Assembly (NCBI GenBank): GCA_964538485.1
Contig: CAZIHJ010000147.1
Span: 1 to 6,411, forward strand
Reading direction: 5' to 3'
Origin: JBJXHC01 sp964538485
GTDB lineage: Bacteria > Bacteroidota > Ignavibacteria > UBA10030 > UBA6906
Length of the DNA: 6,411 nt
Shown here: positions 1 through 6,411 of the stretch, in pieces
Layout of the letters: each line of letters starts with the position of its first letter
Numbering within the stretch: the stretch's first letter is position 1
Translations under genes and position numbers: made by a program
The notes under the pieces: generated by a model
The model's input: only the letters and a program-made list of their open reading frames with translations
The model's database searches: none
What the model was told of the DNA's origin: nothing

Positions 1-785
1 TCGCCCATGGTGGAGAATCGCTTCTCGCGGTCCTTTTCCATCATCCGCATCACGACGGGATCAATCTGGCGTGGGATTTTCTTGTCCATTGCGCTCGGGG
101 CAGGTGGATTCTCGTTCATGATCAGGTACATCAACCCTGCCTCGTGTTCCGCTTTGAATGGAACTTCGCCCGTCAACATTTCATAGAACACCACGCCGAG
201 AGCCCAGACATCCGCCCGTTGGTCGGCTGGTATACCTTGTGCCTGTTCGGGCGACATGTAAGCGAGGGTACCCATCGAAGTTCCGGTTCTGGTCATTCCC
301 GAACTTCCCTTGAGTTTCGCAATGCCAAAGTCCATGATCTTCAAATTGCCATCGTTTGTCAGCATGATATTCTCGGGCTTGATATCCCGATGAATAATGC
401 TCTTCTCATGAGCAGCTTTGAGCCCGGATGCTACTTGTTTTGTCCAGGCGATTGATTGGTCGAGAGGAATACCGGTGGACTTCAAGCTCGCAATGTGGGA
501 CTTTAAGGTCTTTCCCTCAATAAGCTCCATGGCAAAGAAAAGGCCGCTGCTGCTCTCATCGATCTCGAAAATGCCGAGGATGTTCGGGTGGTTCAGTGCT
601 GCGGTAGCTTTTGCCTCCTGTAGAAACCGCGCCTTGCTCTCGGCAGAAGCCGATAGATGAGATGAAAGGAACTTGATTGCCACAGTCCTGTCGAGCTTTG
701 TGTCATGGGCCTTATACACAACGCCCATTCCGCCTTCACCGAGCTTTTCGAGAATTTTATAGTGAGATACTGTTGACCCTATCAT
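1..785 (-). CDS. Serine/threonine protein kinase, N-terminal kinase domain only (cut by window edge)
   Basis: The first 261 residues are visible and the frame is open to base 1. They form almost a whole Hanks-type kinase domain: start MIGSTVSHYK, glycine loop GEGGMG 17-22, Lys38, alpha-C Glu57, HRD 132-134, Lys136, Asn139 (canonical HRDIKPEN), DFG 152-154, activation loop with TRTGTSMGT, SPE 178-180, then DVWALGVVFYEMLTG. All the key residues of an active RD kinase are present. The part beyond the kinase lies outside the window; by analogy with its neighbours, a membrane segment and a sensor or TPR region are likely, but nothing here shows it. The start is chosen because it aligns with the two upstream paralogues and has a well-spaced ribosome site. 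It lies 40 bases after the fusion gene on the same strand, so it probably belongs to the same operon. Confidence 0.92.
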   Translation of the reverse strand, partial: MIGSTVSHYKILEKLGEGGMGVVYKAHDTKLDRTVAIKFLSSHLSASAESKARFLQEAKATAALNHPNILGIFEIDESSSGLFFAMELIEGKTLKSHIASLKSTGIPLDQSIAWTKQVASGLKAAHEKSIIHRDIKPENIMLTNDGNLKIMDFGIAKLKGSSGMTRTGTSMGTLAYMSPEQAQGIPADQRADVWALGVVFYEMLTGEVPFKAEHEAGLMYLIMNENPPAPSAMDKKIPRQIDPVVMRMMEKDREKRFSTMG

Positions 786-825
786 AGCTGCCTTTCGCGT
801 TTCCTGGTTGTACTTCCTGTATTCA
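786..825 (-). other. Short intergenic gap inside the kinase operon
   Basis: These 40 bases separate the TAA of the fusion gene from the next ATG. I see no inverted repeat followed by a T run, so no intrinsic terminator, and no convincing promoter boxes. CAGGAA occurs twice in the gap, with no known role. The gap is best read as an internal spacer of one transcript. Confidence 0.6.
791..796 (-). promoter_or_regulatory. Ribosome binding site of the downstream kinase gene
   Basis: The minus strand reads GAAAGG, then CAGCT, then ATG. The five-base spacing after a purine-rich Shine-Dalgarno-like core is good. It supports the start at base 785 and suggests that this gene, unlike the two overlapping ones, is initiated independently. 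Confidence 0.55.
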
Positions 826-3750
826 TTATTCGGTTGTTCCAAAATAGTGATCAAGCCAGTCAAGGGTTTCCTTGACCAATTGCGTTCGCGGGACCGAGTG
901 CCCTCCTTCGTATGCGATGATCTTCTTGTCGTCTTTGTTTGTTCCAATGAGCTCGAAGAATGGACGTTGTGAAGTCTCGTAGGGAAAGAAGAAATCATAT
1001 TTTCCGTTGAGCATCAAGACCGGAGATGTTATTCTTGGGAGAAAATGAATCGGCTCGGCCTCCGGTAATGAGCGTTGGAAGAGGAGTCCGGCTACCAGAA
1101 GCACATTCACTTTGAGACGCTTCTCAACGGCCGGGATAATTCCACCCATGGCGCCACCCCAACTGACACCATAGTACGCAATCTTGTCCTTATCAATTTC
1201 TGTCCTTGTCTCCAGATAATCAATAGAGCGACTGCAGTCTTTCGCCCACATGATCACGTGATCCTTCCAGAAATTTGTCTCCGCAGGGTAATCAGAATGT
1301 AAATCATCCCCCCGTTCATAAGTGCTTTTGTAGATCGGGTACATGACTGCCCGTCCGCTTTTTAGCAGATAATCCACGCGACCAATTTCCAGGCGGTCAC
1401 TTGACCGGGTGTGGATTGCCCCGGAGCCGGGAAAATAGACTACGGTCTGATACGGTGGTTTTCCTTTCTTTGGGAGAAACAAGTACGCAACCATTCGTTC
1501 TTTGCCATAGGCGGCATCAAACGTGATTCGTTCTTTTATCCAATCTGTTTCCTCTTTGACGGATTCGACTTTGGCATTCAAGGGAGACTTGTCGTAAGAA
1601 TACTGATTGGCGTACACTGCGAATGTTTCGTCGGACACTTTTGGTTCGCGCAGAAAATCCCGGAAGGGAAGAACAATGGGTTGTTCGAGATTTGTCCTCG
1701 ATGCGCCAGTGGTGCCATACTTGATGCACCGGAAACCGTTCGTCTCCGTGCGGTCAAGAGGAGACTGGGCGTACGCGTCGTTGAATGCGTACGCGGGATC
1801 ATTCCAACCTCCCCCGAGAATGAAGCGGCTCCCACGATTGGTTTCGTTGAAGCACCACTCGCGCGCATTGCCACCCAGGTCAGAGATGCCGAAACGGTTC
1901 AAGCCCTGTGAATTCCCAACAGGTTTAGGGCCGTCACTTCGGAGATTACTCATTGGAACAATCACCGGACTTGCCCAAGTGAAAGCGACCCGATCCCAGT
2001 GATAGATTGTCGGAAGCGACTTGCCGACAAACTCTGCATAGGCCGCGGCTTCATACCAGCTTACACCGCTGACAGGATATTCATCCTTGCCGGCAGGGTA
2101 GTCGCCGACTTCCCATGTTGAAGGACCCGGCTGTCCGGTCTTGTCGGTGAACAACTTGATCGCCTCTTCCCAACTTAGTTCACGGCGGTCCTTCACGACC
2201 GGATATTTCCAATACTTCTGCTTTTTGTATCCACCATCATCGATGAACTTCTTGTATGCCTTGTTTGTCACCTCATGGCGGTCCATCAGAAAGCTGCCAA
2301 CATCCACGGGTTCGAAATTCTCCAGCCCCGGCATGTGCAACGCAGCCGGAGCCGCTGCAATATGGTACCAACTTGCATAGGCAGGGATAGCTTCCATGTC
2401 TTCAGGGACATCTCCAGCCTTTGCCAGTTCATACAACAACGAATCGCTGAAATTCGCTGAGTTCCAAATAAGGTCGGCAGTCGGCCGATGTCCTTCTTTT
2501 TCGAGCTTCACCCGAGAGAATCCAAGAGGGAATCGAATGCTGTCTATCGGAGTCTGACCTATGTAACGCCATTCCGCATCTGGTTGAGAATATGGCTTTG
2601 CATACACCTTTGCTGATGTCGGAACAGAGTAGAGCCGCACTGTACGTGAGTACCGCGGCCGAAGCCGAACGAAGAGCGGATCATCGGGAATATATTCTTC
2701 GGCTTTTGAGGCAAGGTCAAACGCAGTCCAAGCGCTTAGTCCTTCTGATCCCGTCCCATCTTGAACAACCCGTTCGATTTCAGGCAATGCAACTTCACGA
2801 GCCCACCGGACGTTGGCGTTGTGTTTGAACCACCACACAAGCAAACCCGATATTGCCAACAGGACGATCACGGAAGGAATCAAGAAAGCAGGCCGCTTGA
2901 TTTTCTCCCGAAGGGAAGTGGGAGATAGAACAGGGGAGGAGCCCGTCTTAATTGCCTTCAGATCGGCAAGGATTTCATCAGCTGACTGGTAGCGTTGTGT
3001 AAGATCTGCCGTGAGCGCCCGGTGGACAATCTTCGAGAGCGAATCGGGTGTATCGGGACGCAGCGATACCACGGGCTTCGGTGTTTCATTCAGAATCGAA
3101 TAGATGATCGCGTGCTCATAATCTGTTGCGTATGGCATTTGTCCGGAAAGCATTTCGTACATCACAATACCGAAGGACCAGAGATCGCTGCGATGGTCCA
3201 CATCTTCACCACGCGCCTGTTCCGGTGACATGTATGCCACCGTGCCAACGGTACTGCCCGCTTTCGTTACTTGTGAACCACCACGCACCTTTGCCAAACC
3301 AAAATCCATGATCTTGACGTTGCCATCGCCGGTGAGCATGATATTGCTGCTCTTGATATCACGATGGACAATGCCTTTGCGGTGAGCGGCCTGTAATCCT
3401 TCGGCAATCTGACGTGCGAACTCGATCACCTCATCAATTGAAAGGAGGGAAGTCCGGGTACGGTCCTTGAGTTCCTGTCCTTCGATGTACTCCATCACAA
3501 AGAACGCTTCGTCATCGTCCTGCTCGATGGAATACACCGTGGCAATATGAGGATGATTCAACGCAGCGGCCGCCCTGGCCTCAATGGTAAATCTCTCTCG
3601 ATCGACTGCACTGGATGCAACATGGCGCGGCAGGAACTTGATTGCAACGTCACGGTCCAGGTTCAAGTCGTGGGCTTTGTAGACCACGCCCATTCCTCCT
3701 TCGCCGAGTTTTTCGAGAATCTTGTAGTGAGAGATTGTTTGTCCGATCAT
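826..3750 (-). CDS. Fusion protein: serine/threonine kinase, membrane segment, PEGA-like domain, FGE/SUMF1-like domain and alpha/beta hydrolase
   Basis: This complete 974-residue protein has five regions. (a) Kinase, about 10-265: GEGGMG 17-22, Lys38, Glu57, HRD 129-131, Lys133, Asn136, DFG 149-151, SPE 175-177; an RD kinase with HRDIKSSN. (b) One membrane segment, about 288-308, after basic residues (REKIKR). (c) A helical linker and a PEGA-like beta domain, about 370-425 (VPTSAKVYA, YIGQTPIDSIRFPLGFSRV). (d) An FGE/sulfatase-modifying-factor-like domain, about 450-680, shown by DRHEVTNKAYKKF, YPVSGVSWYEAAAYAEF, LPTIYHWDRVA, DLGGNAREW, LGGGWNDPAY and NGFRC. (e) An alpha/beta hydrolase, about 690-974, with GVSWGG (Ser863), LNGKYD (Asp919) and GGH (His951) as the probable triad, and FPGSG near 774 as a possible oxyanion loop. 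The FGE-like part lacks the cysteine pair expected of a true formylglycine-generating enzyme, so sulfatase activation is unlikely. The kinase should be cytoplasmic and the rest extracytoplasmic; the hydrolase substrate is unknown. Its start overlaps the upstream kinase gene, and another kinase follows 40 bases downstream. Confidence 0.92.
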   Translation of the reverse strand: MIGQTISHYKILEKLGEGGMGVVYKAHDLNLDRDVAIKFLPRHVASSAVDRERFTIEARAAAALNHPHIATVYSIEQDDDEAFFVMEYIEGQELKDRTRTSLLSIDEVIEFARQIAEGLQAAHRKGIVHRDIKSSNIMLTGDGNVKIMDFGLAKVRGGSQVTKAGSTVGTVAYMSPEQARGEDVDHRSDLWSFGIVMYEMLSGQMPYATDYEHAIIYSILNETPKPVVSLRPDTPDSLSKIVHRALTADLTQRYQSADEILADLKAIKTGSSPVLSPTSLREKIKRPAFLIPSVIVLLAISGLLVWWFKHNANVRWAREVALPEIERVVQDGTGSEGLSAWTAFDLASKAEEYIPDDPLFVRLRPRYSRTVRLYSVPTSAKVYAKPYSQPDAEWRYIGQTPIDSIRFPLGFSRVKLEKEGHRPTADLIWNSANFSDSLLYELAKAGDVPEDMEAIPAYASWYHIAAAPAALHMPGLENFEPVDVGSFLMDRHEVTNKAYKKFIDDGGYKKQKYWKYPVVKDRRELSWEEAIKLFTDKTGQPGPSTWEVGDYPAGKDEYPVSGVSWYEAAAYAEFVGKSLPTIYHWDRVAFTWASPVIVPMSNLRSDGPKPVGNSQGLNRFGISDLGGNAREWCFNETNRGSRFILGGGWNDPAYAFNDAYAQSPLDRTETNGFRCIKYGTTGASRTNLEQPIVLPFRDFLREPKVSDETFAVYANQYSYDKSPLNAKVESVKEETDWIKERITFDAAYGKERMVAYLFLPKKGKPPYQTVVYFPGSGAIHTRSSDRLEIGRVDYLLKSGRAVMYPIYKSTYERGDDLHSDYPAETNFWKDHVIMWAKDCSRSIDYLETRTEIDKDKIAYYGVSWGGAMGGIIPAVEKRLKVNVLLVAGLLFQRSLPEAEPIHFLPRITSPVLMLNGKYDFFFPYETSQRPFFELIGTNKDDKKIIAYEGGHSVPRTQLVKETLDWLDHYFGTTE
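3747..3750 (-). promoter_or_regulatory. ATGA stop/start overlap between the kinase-TPR gene and the kinase/FGE-like/hydrolase gene
   Basis: The minus strand reads ATGA here, joining the stop of the kinase-TPR gene to the start of the next gene. The nearest Shine-Dalgarno-like stretch (AAAAAAGG, about 3764-3771) is about 13 bases from the ATG, further than is usual, so coupled translation is the simplest reading. The start is fixed by MIGQTIS, which aligns with the paralogues on both sides. Confidence 0.8.
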
Positions 3751-6104
3751 TGTGGCAAGCCAACCTTTTTTGTGAGCGCAGCAAAACGAGGATCGCCGCG
3801 TAATGATTTCCAGGCGGGTTCCAGGTTGAGATACACAGCATCCCCCGAGCGTGCGTTATAGACCTTTTCCAGCCATTCAAATGCCTTGTCCTTGTTATTC
3901 AGTCCGGTATAGACAAGGGCAATAAGCGTCGGGGATACGAATTCCCCTTTTGACGTCTCAAGCAACTCATTCAATATTCTCTCAGCATCCTGGCGTTTCC
4001 CCAATCGACCGGATACGTTGCCGAGCCACGCCCGGTATTCGATTCCGTTCTCAGATGCCGCAATCGCTTCGTGGGCGCATCTCAGCGCTTCAGTTTCTCT
4101 GCCCAGTTCAGTGAGAATCTCAGATTTGATCGAAAAGGCACGGGGGAACTTCGGGTTGAGTTCAAGTGCCCGGTCTGCATCGGCAAGGGCTTTCTGATGG
4201 TCTCCCATCGAAAGTTCGATCAACGACGAAGAAACGTACAGTATTGGAGCAAGGGGGTCGATCTCAATTGCCCTCTGAATCTCAATCAATGCTTCCTCTT
4301 TTCTGCCCATCGTTGCCAGAAATTCGGCATACCAGTGATGTGCAGTGGCGTAATTCGGATTGAGTTCGATTGAGCGCTTAAATTCTCTTTCCGCGAGATC
4401 AAACTTCCAATCATAGTCGACTGCAATTGATGCCAGATTTGTGTGCGGCTCCGCCAACGAATTGTCAAGTTCAATTGCCCTATTTGCAGCGACCCTTGAT
4501 TTTGCAAATGCTTCAGAGGGAGGAAGTATGTAGTAGGACGCCATCAAGTTATAACAATCGGCAAGACCCGTGTATGCAAGGGCGTAACCGGGATCTTTGT
4601 CTATGGCACTCTGGAATGATTCCGCAGCTTTCCGGAATCCGTCCGCGGTACGCTTATTCCAATAGAATCGTCCTTTAAGATAGAGTTGATACGCTTCTGT
4701 GTTTTCTGTCGCATTCTTTGTGATCTGATTCTCTTGTTCACCCGTAAGGGTAACGCTCAATTGGTTTGATAATTCACGAGATATCTCGTTCTGAAGGGTA
4801 ATAATGCCCGAGGCCTTTCGTTCATATTGTTCGCCCCACATATGGCTATTATCGGAAGTATTCACCAGTTCAACACTCACAATCAATGCATCCGCATTTT
4901 GTGTGATCCTTCCCAACAGTACGGCCCCGACGTTGAGCTCTTTGCCAACCACTTGCGGGTCGATTTCTTTCCCCTTGTAGCGGAAGACGGAATTACGTGA
5001 CATCATTTTCACACCGGGAAGCTTGGAGAGACTGTTGATCAACGATTCCGTGAAACCATCACTGAGGTATTCCGCTGACTGGTCAAATCCGGCGTTGGTA
5101 AATGGAAGTACAGCCATTGAGGTTATTTTCTGTTCTGCCTTGTTGAAGAAGAGAAACCAGGCAGTTCCACTGAGAAGCACAATAGCCACTGCCGTAGTCC
5201 ATACCTTTGCGTTCAGTTTCTTTGGCGATGCAACCGGAATGCTCGTCGTCTGAGTAGTTCTTGATTGGTCTTTCTGTTCAGGCCTGACAACGCGGGCGGA
5301 GGTCTTCTGCATTCTTCTGAGTTCGCTTACCATGTCATCGACATGCTGGTAGCGATCTGCCGGATCTTTCTCAATCGCTCTTCGAATGATCCGATCAGTT
5401 TCCGGAGATATGTCTGGAACAAATTTCTGAATCGATTCCGGCTCTTCGTTGAGTATGGAGTACATTATCGCTGCATCATGTTCGCCACGGAACGGCATCT
5501 TGCCCGTCAGCATTTCGAAGAGAACAACGCCAAACGAGAAGATATCCGAACGTCCATCGACTTCTCCGCCTTGAATTTGCTCCGGTGCCATGTATGCCAA
5601 TGTGCCCACTGTCGAAGAGGCCTTGGTGAGCTTGAGCGAGCCCTTCAGCTTTGCGAGACCAAAATCCATCACTTTGATCTGATTGCGCGTGTTCACCATG
5701 ATGTTCTCGCATTTGATGTCGCGATGAACAATTCCTTTTGAGTGTGCCTCGTGCAATGCCTCGCCGATCTGGATGGCATACGCAATTGCGTCATCCTGCT
5801 TTGCCACAGGCGATTTACTGCGAAGCGTAGCACCATCAACATACTCCATCACAATGAACTGTTGCCCGTTGGCTTCCTGAATGTCGATGACGGAGCAGGC
5901 GTTGGGATGGTTCAGCGCTGCGGCTGCCTTGGCTTCCTGCAACAACCGTGACTGTTCCGCTTCACTTGAAGTGAGGTGATGTGGAAGGAACTTCAGGGCA
6001 ACGATGCGGTCAAGTTTGGTGTCCTTGGCTTTATACACGACGCCCATTCCGCCTTCGCCGAGTTTCTCGAGGATTTTATACTGTGCAATTGTCTGGCCGA
6101 TCAT
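3747..6104 (-). CDS. Membrane-anchored serine/threonine protein kinase with TolB-like and TPR domains
   Basis: This complete 785-residue protein opens with a Hanks-type kinase domain (about 10-265). Visible active-site elements are the glycine loop GEGGMG (17-22), Lys38, alpha-C Glu57, HRD 127-129 with Lys131 and Asn134, DFG 147-149 and APE 173-175. The HRD arginine and the Ser/Thr-rich activation loop (TKASSTVGT) fit an RD kinase controlled by loop phosphorylation. Residues 133-134 follow a cysteine (HRDIKCEN) where proline is usual. A Ser/Thr/Gln-rich linker leads to one membrane segment (about 301-320). Next comes a TolB-like, COG5616-type domain (about 329-446, with AVLPF and LSDGFTESLINSLS) and about eight TPRs (about 470-754). 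With no signal peptide, the kinase should be cytoplasmic and the TolB-like/TPR part periplasmic, presumably sensing or scaffolding; the ligand is unknown. It overlaps both neighbours by four bases, so it is co-transcribed with them. Confidence 0.93.
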   Translation of the reverse strand: MIGQTIAQYKILEKLGEGGMGVVYKAKDTKLDRIVALKFLPHHLTSSEAEQSRLLQEAKAAAALNHPNACSVIDIQEANGQQFIVMEYVDGATLRSKSPVAKQDDAIAYAIQIGEALHEAHSKGIVHRDIKCENIMVNTRNQIKVMDFGLAKLKGSLKLTKASSTVGTLAYMAPEQIQGGEVDGRSDIFSFGVVLFEMLTGKMPFRGEHDAAIMYSILNEEPESIQKFVPDISPETDRIIRRAIEKDPADRYQHVDDMVSELRRMQKTSARVVRPEQKDQSRTTQTTSIPVASPKKLNAKVWTTAVAIVLLSGTAWFLFFNKAEQKITSMAVLPFTNAGFDQSAEYLSDGFTESLINSLSKLPGVKMMSRNSVFRYKGKEIDPQVVGKELNVGAVLLGRITQNADALIVSVELVNTSDNSHMWGEQYERKASGIITLQNEISRELSNQLSVTLTGEQENQITKNATENTEAYQLYLKGRFYWNKRTADGFRKAAESFQSAIDKDPGYALAYTGLADCYNLMASYYILPPSEAFAKSRVAANRAIELDNSLAEPHTNLASIAVDYDWKFDLAEREFKRSIELNPNYATAHHWYAEFLATMGRKEEALIEIQRAIEIDPLAPILYVSSSLIELSMGDHQKALADADRALELNPKFPRAFSIKSEILTELGRETEALRCAHEAIAASENGIEYRAWLGNVSGRLGKRQDAERILNELLETSKGEFVSPTLIALVYTGLNNKDKAFEWLEKVYNARSGDAVYLNLEPAWKSLRGDPRFAALTKKVGLPQ
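6101..6104 (-). promoter_or_regulatory. ATGA stop/start overlap between the TPR protein and the kinase-TPR gene
   Basis: On the minus strand these bases read ATGA: the ATG of the kinase-TPR gene overlaps the TGA of the upstream gene. The purine run GGAAGA lies directly against the start, too close for a well-spaced ribosome site. Translation is therefore likely coupled to the upstream gene by ribosome reinitiation. The start is supported by the kinase N-terminus MIGQTI, which matches the starts of the two downstream paralogues. Confidence 0.8.
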
Positions 6105-6411
6105 TCTTCCAAATCCATTTTGTTAAGAAGAGCGATGAATCTTGGATCATTGCGTAATGAATCCCAACTCGGGTCAACTTTGATCATGAATAGCCAGCTT
6201 GCGCGTTCCTGATAGGCCTTCTCCAACCACTCAAAAGTTTTTTCGGTTTGGCCAAGGCCAAGAGTTACGAGGGAAAAGTTGTACGTTGAAACGAAACGTC
6301 TCCTCGAAAGGTTGGCCAGTGTGTCGAGAATGTTCGTGGCATCCTCGATCCGTCCGGCTAACGCGTATGCCCGCCCCAATGAAGCAAGCATCTGCGGATT
6401 CTCATACGATT
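6101..6411 (-). CDS. TPR protein, C-terminal part only (probable end of a kinase-TPR protein)
   Basis: This is the last 102 residues of a protein whose start lies beyond the right edge of the window; the frame stays open to base 6411. It begins in a TPR-like helix pair (MLASLGRAYALAGRIEDA), followed by a second helical pair ending in FEWLEKAY and the tail SLRNDPRFIALLNKMDLEE. The same tail order (FEWLEK.Y..R, SLR.DPRF.AL) ends the downstream kinase-TPR protein, so the two are paralogous over this part. TPRs bind proteins or peptides. From the family I infer that the missing N-terminus is probably also a kinase with a membrane segment and TolB-like domain, but a kinase-free TPR protein is possible. 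An internal Met at 6391-6389 is not the start, because the frame and TPR similarity continue upstream of it. The TGA stop overlaps the next start by four bases. Confidence 0.85.
   Translation of the reverse strand, partial: SYENPQMLASLGRAYALAGRIEDATNILDTLANLSRRRFVSTYNFSLVTLGLGQTEKTFEWLEKAYQERASWLFMIKVDPSWDSLRNDPRFIALLNKMDLEE

Noticed and set aside
786..825. Promoter or terminator in the 40-base gap
   Set aside because: An AT-rich stretch around the stop codon (AATAATGAATAC) resembles a -10 box weakly, but no matching -35 box is visible, and no hairpin with a T run is present.
1719..1850. Possible variable region of a diversity-generating retroelement in the FGE-like domain
   Set aside because: FGE-fold domains can be retroelement targets, but here the domain is internal, the stretch is not rich in AAY codons, and the window has no reverse transcriptase or matching template repeat.
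1578..1874. Minus-strand frames of 70-98 codons inside the fusion gene in other reading frames
   Set aside because: They lie wholly inside a well-supported gene, are low in recognisable structure, and have no convincing start region of their own.
1411..1911. Plus-strand open frame of 166 codons opposite the FGE-like/hydrolase region
   Set aside because: It is antisense to a coding region with clear domain motifs, and its translation shows no recognisable fold or motif. Long antisense frames are common opposite codon-biased genes.
5265..5741. Plus-strand open frame of 158 codons opposite the kinase domain of the kinase-TPR gene
   Set aside because: It is antisense to conserved kinase motifs. 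Similar antisense frames appear opposite the other kinase domains because the paralogues share sequence, so the recurrence does not show a real gene.
6389..6391. Internal ATG as a start of a complete 96-residue TPR protein
   Set aside because: The reading frame continues upstream to the window edge with TPR-like sequence (SYENPQ before the Met), and no ribosome site precedes it, so the gene is partial.

Overview
The window carries one block of minus-strand genes encoding Hanks-type serine/threonine kinases and their fusions. No gene is supported on the plus strand. The kinase style (an MIG..I..YKILEKLGEGGMGVVYKA opening, a membrane anchor, then TolB-like/TPR or PEGA/FGE-like sensor regions) is typical of large kinase families in free-living Gram-negative lineages such as the Bacteroidota/Chlorobiota/Ignavibacteria group, Acidobacteriota and Zixibacteria. 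Base composition looks near balanced by eye. I lean towards an Ignavibacteria-like organism, but this rests on recall of protein style and is low confidence.

Layout in transcription order (right to left). (1) 6411-6101 is the C-terminal end of a TPR protein, cut by the window edge, whose tail resembles that of the next gene. (2) 6104-3747 is a complete 785-residue kinase with a single membrane segment, a TolB-like (COG5616-type) domain and about eight TPRs. (3) 3750-826 is a complete 974-residue kinase with a membrane segment, a PEGA-like domain, an FGE/sulfatase-modifying-factor-like domain and a C-terminal alpha/beta hydrolase with a recognisable Ser-Asp-His triad. (4) After a 40-base gap, 785-1 is the N-terminal kinase domain of another protein, cut by the window edge.

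Genes 1/2 and 2/3 overlap by ATGA, and the gap between 3 and 4 shows no terminator, so the block reads as one operon. The three visible kinase domains all keep the Lys, alpha-C Glu, HRD, Asn and DFG residues expected of active RD kinases, and share an identical 17-residue stretch around the glycine loop, so they are paralogues. Their synonymous sites have diverged widely, which suggests old tandem duplication. The likely arrangement is a cytoplasmic kinase on each protein, with TPR or enzyme-like modules on the other side of the inner membrane. The signals and substrates cannot be read from the sequence.

The most interesting object is gene 3: a kinase joined to an FGE-fold domain that appears to lack the catalytic cysteine pair, followed by an apparently intact hydrolase. 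I recall broadly similar kinase/FGE/hydrolase annotations in environmental genomes, so the architecture may not be new, but I know of no assigned function. I saw no CRISPR array, RNA gene, insertion sequence, or clear promoter or terminator.
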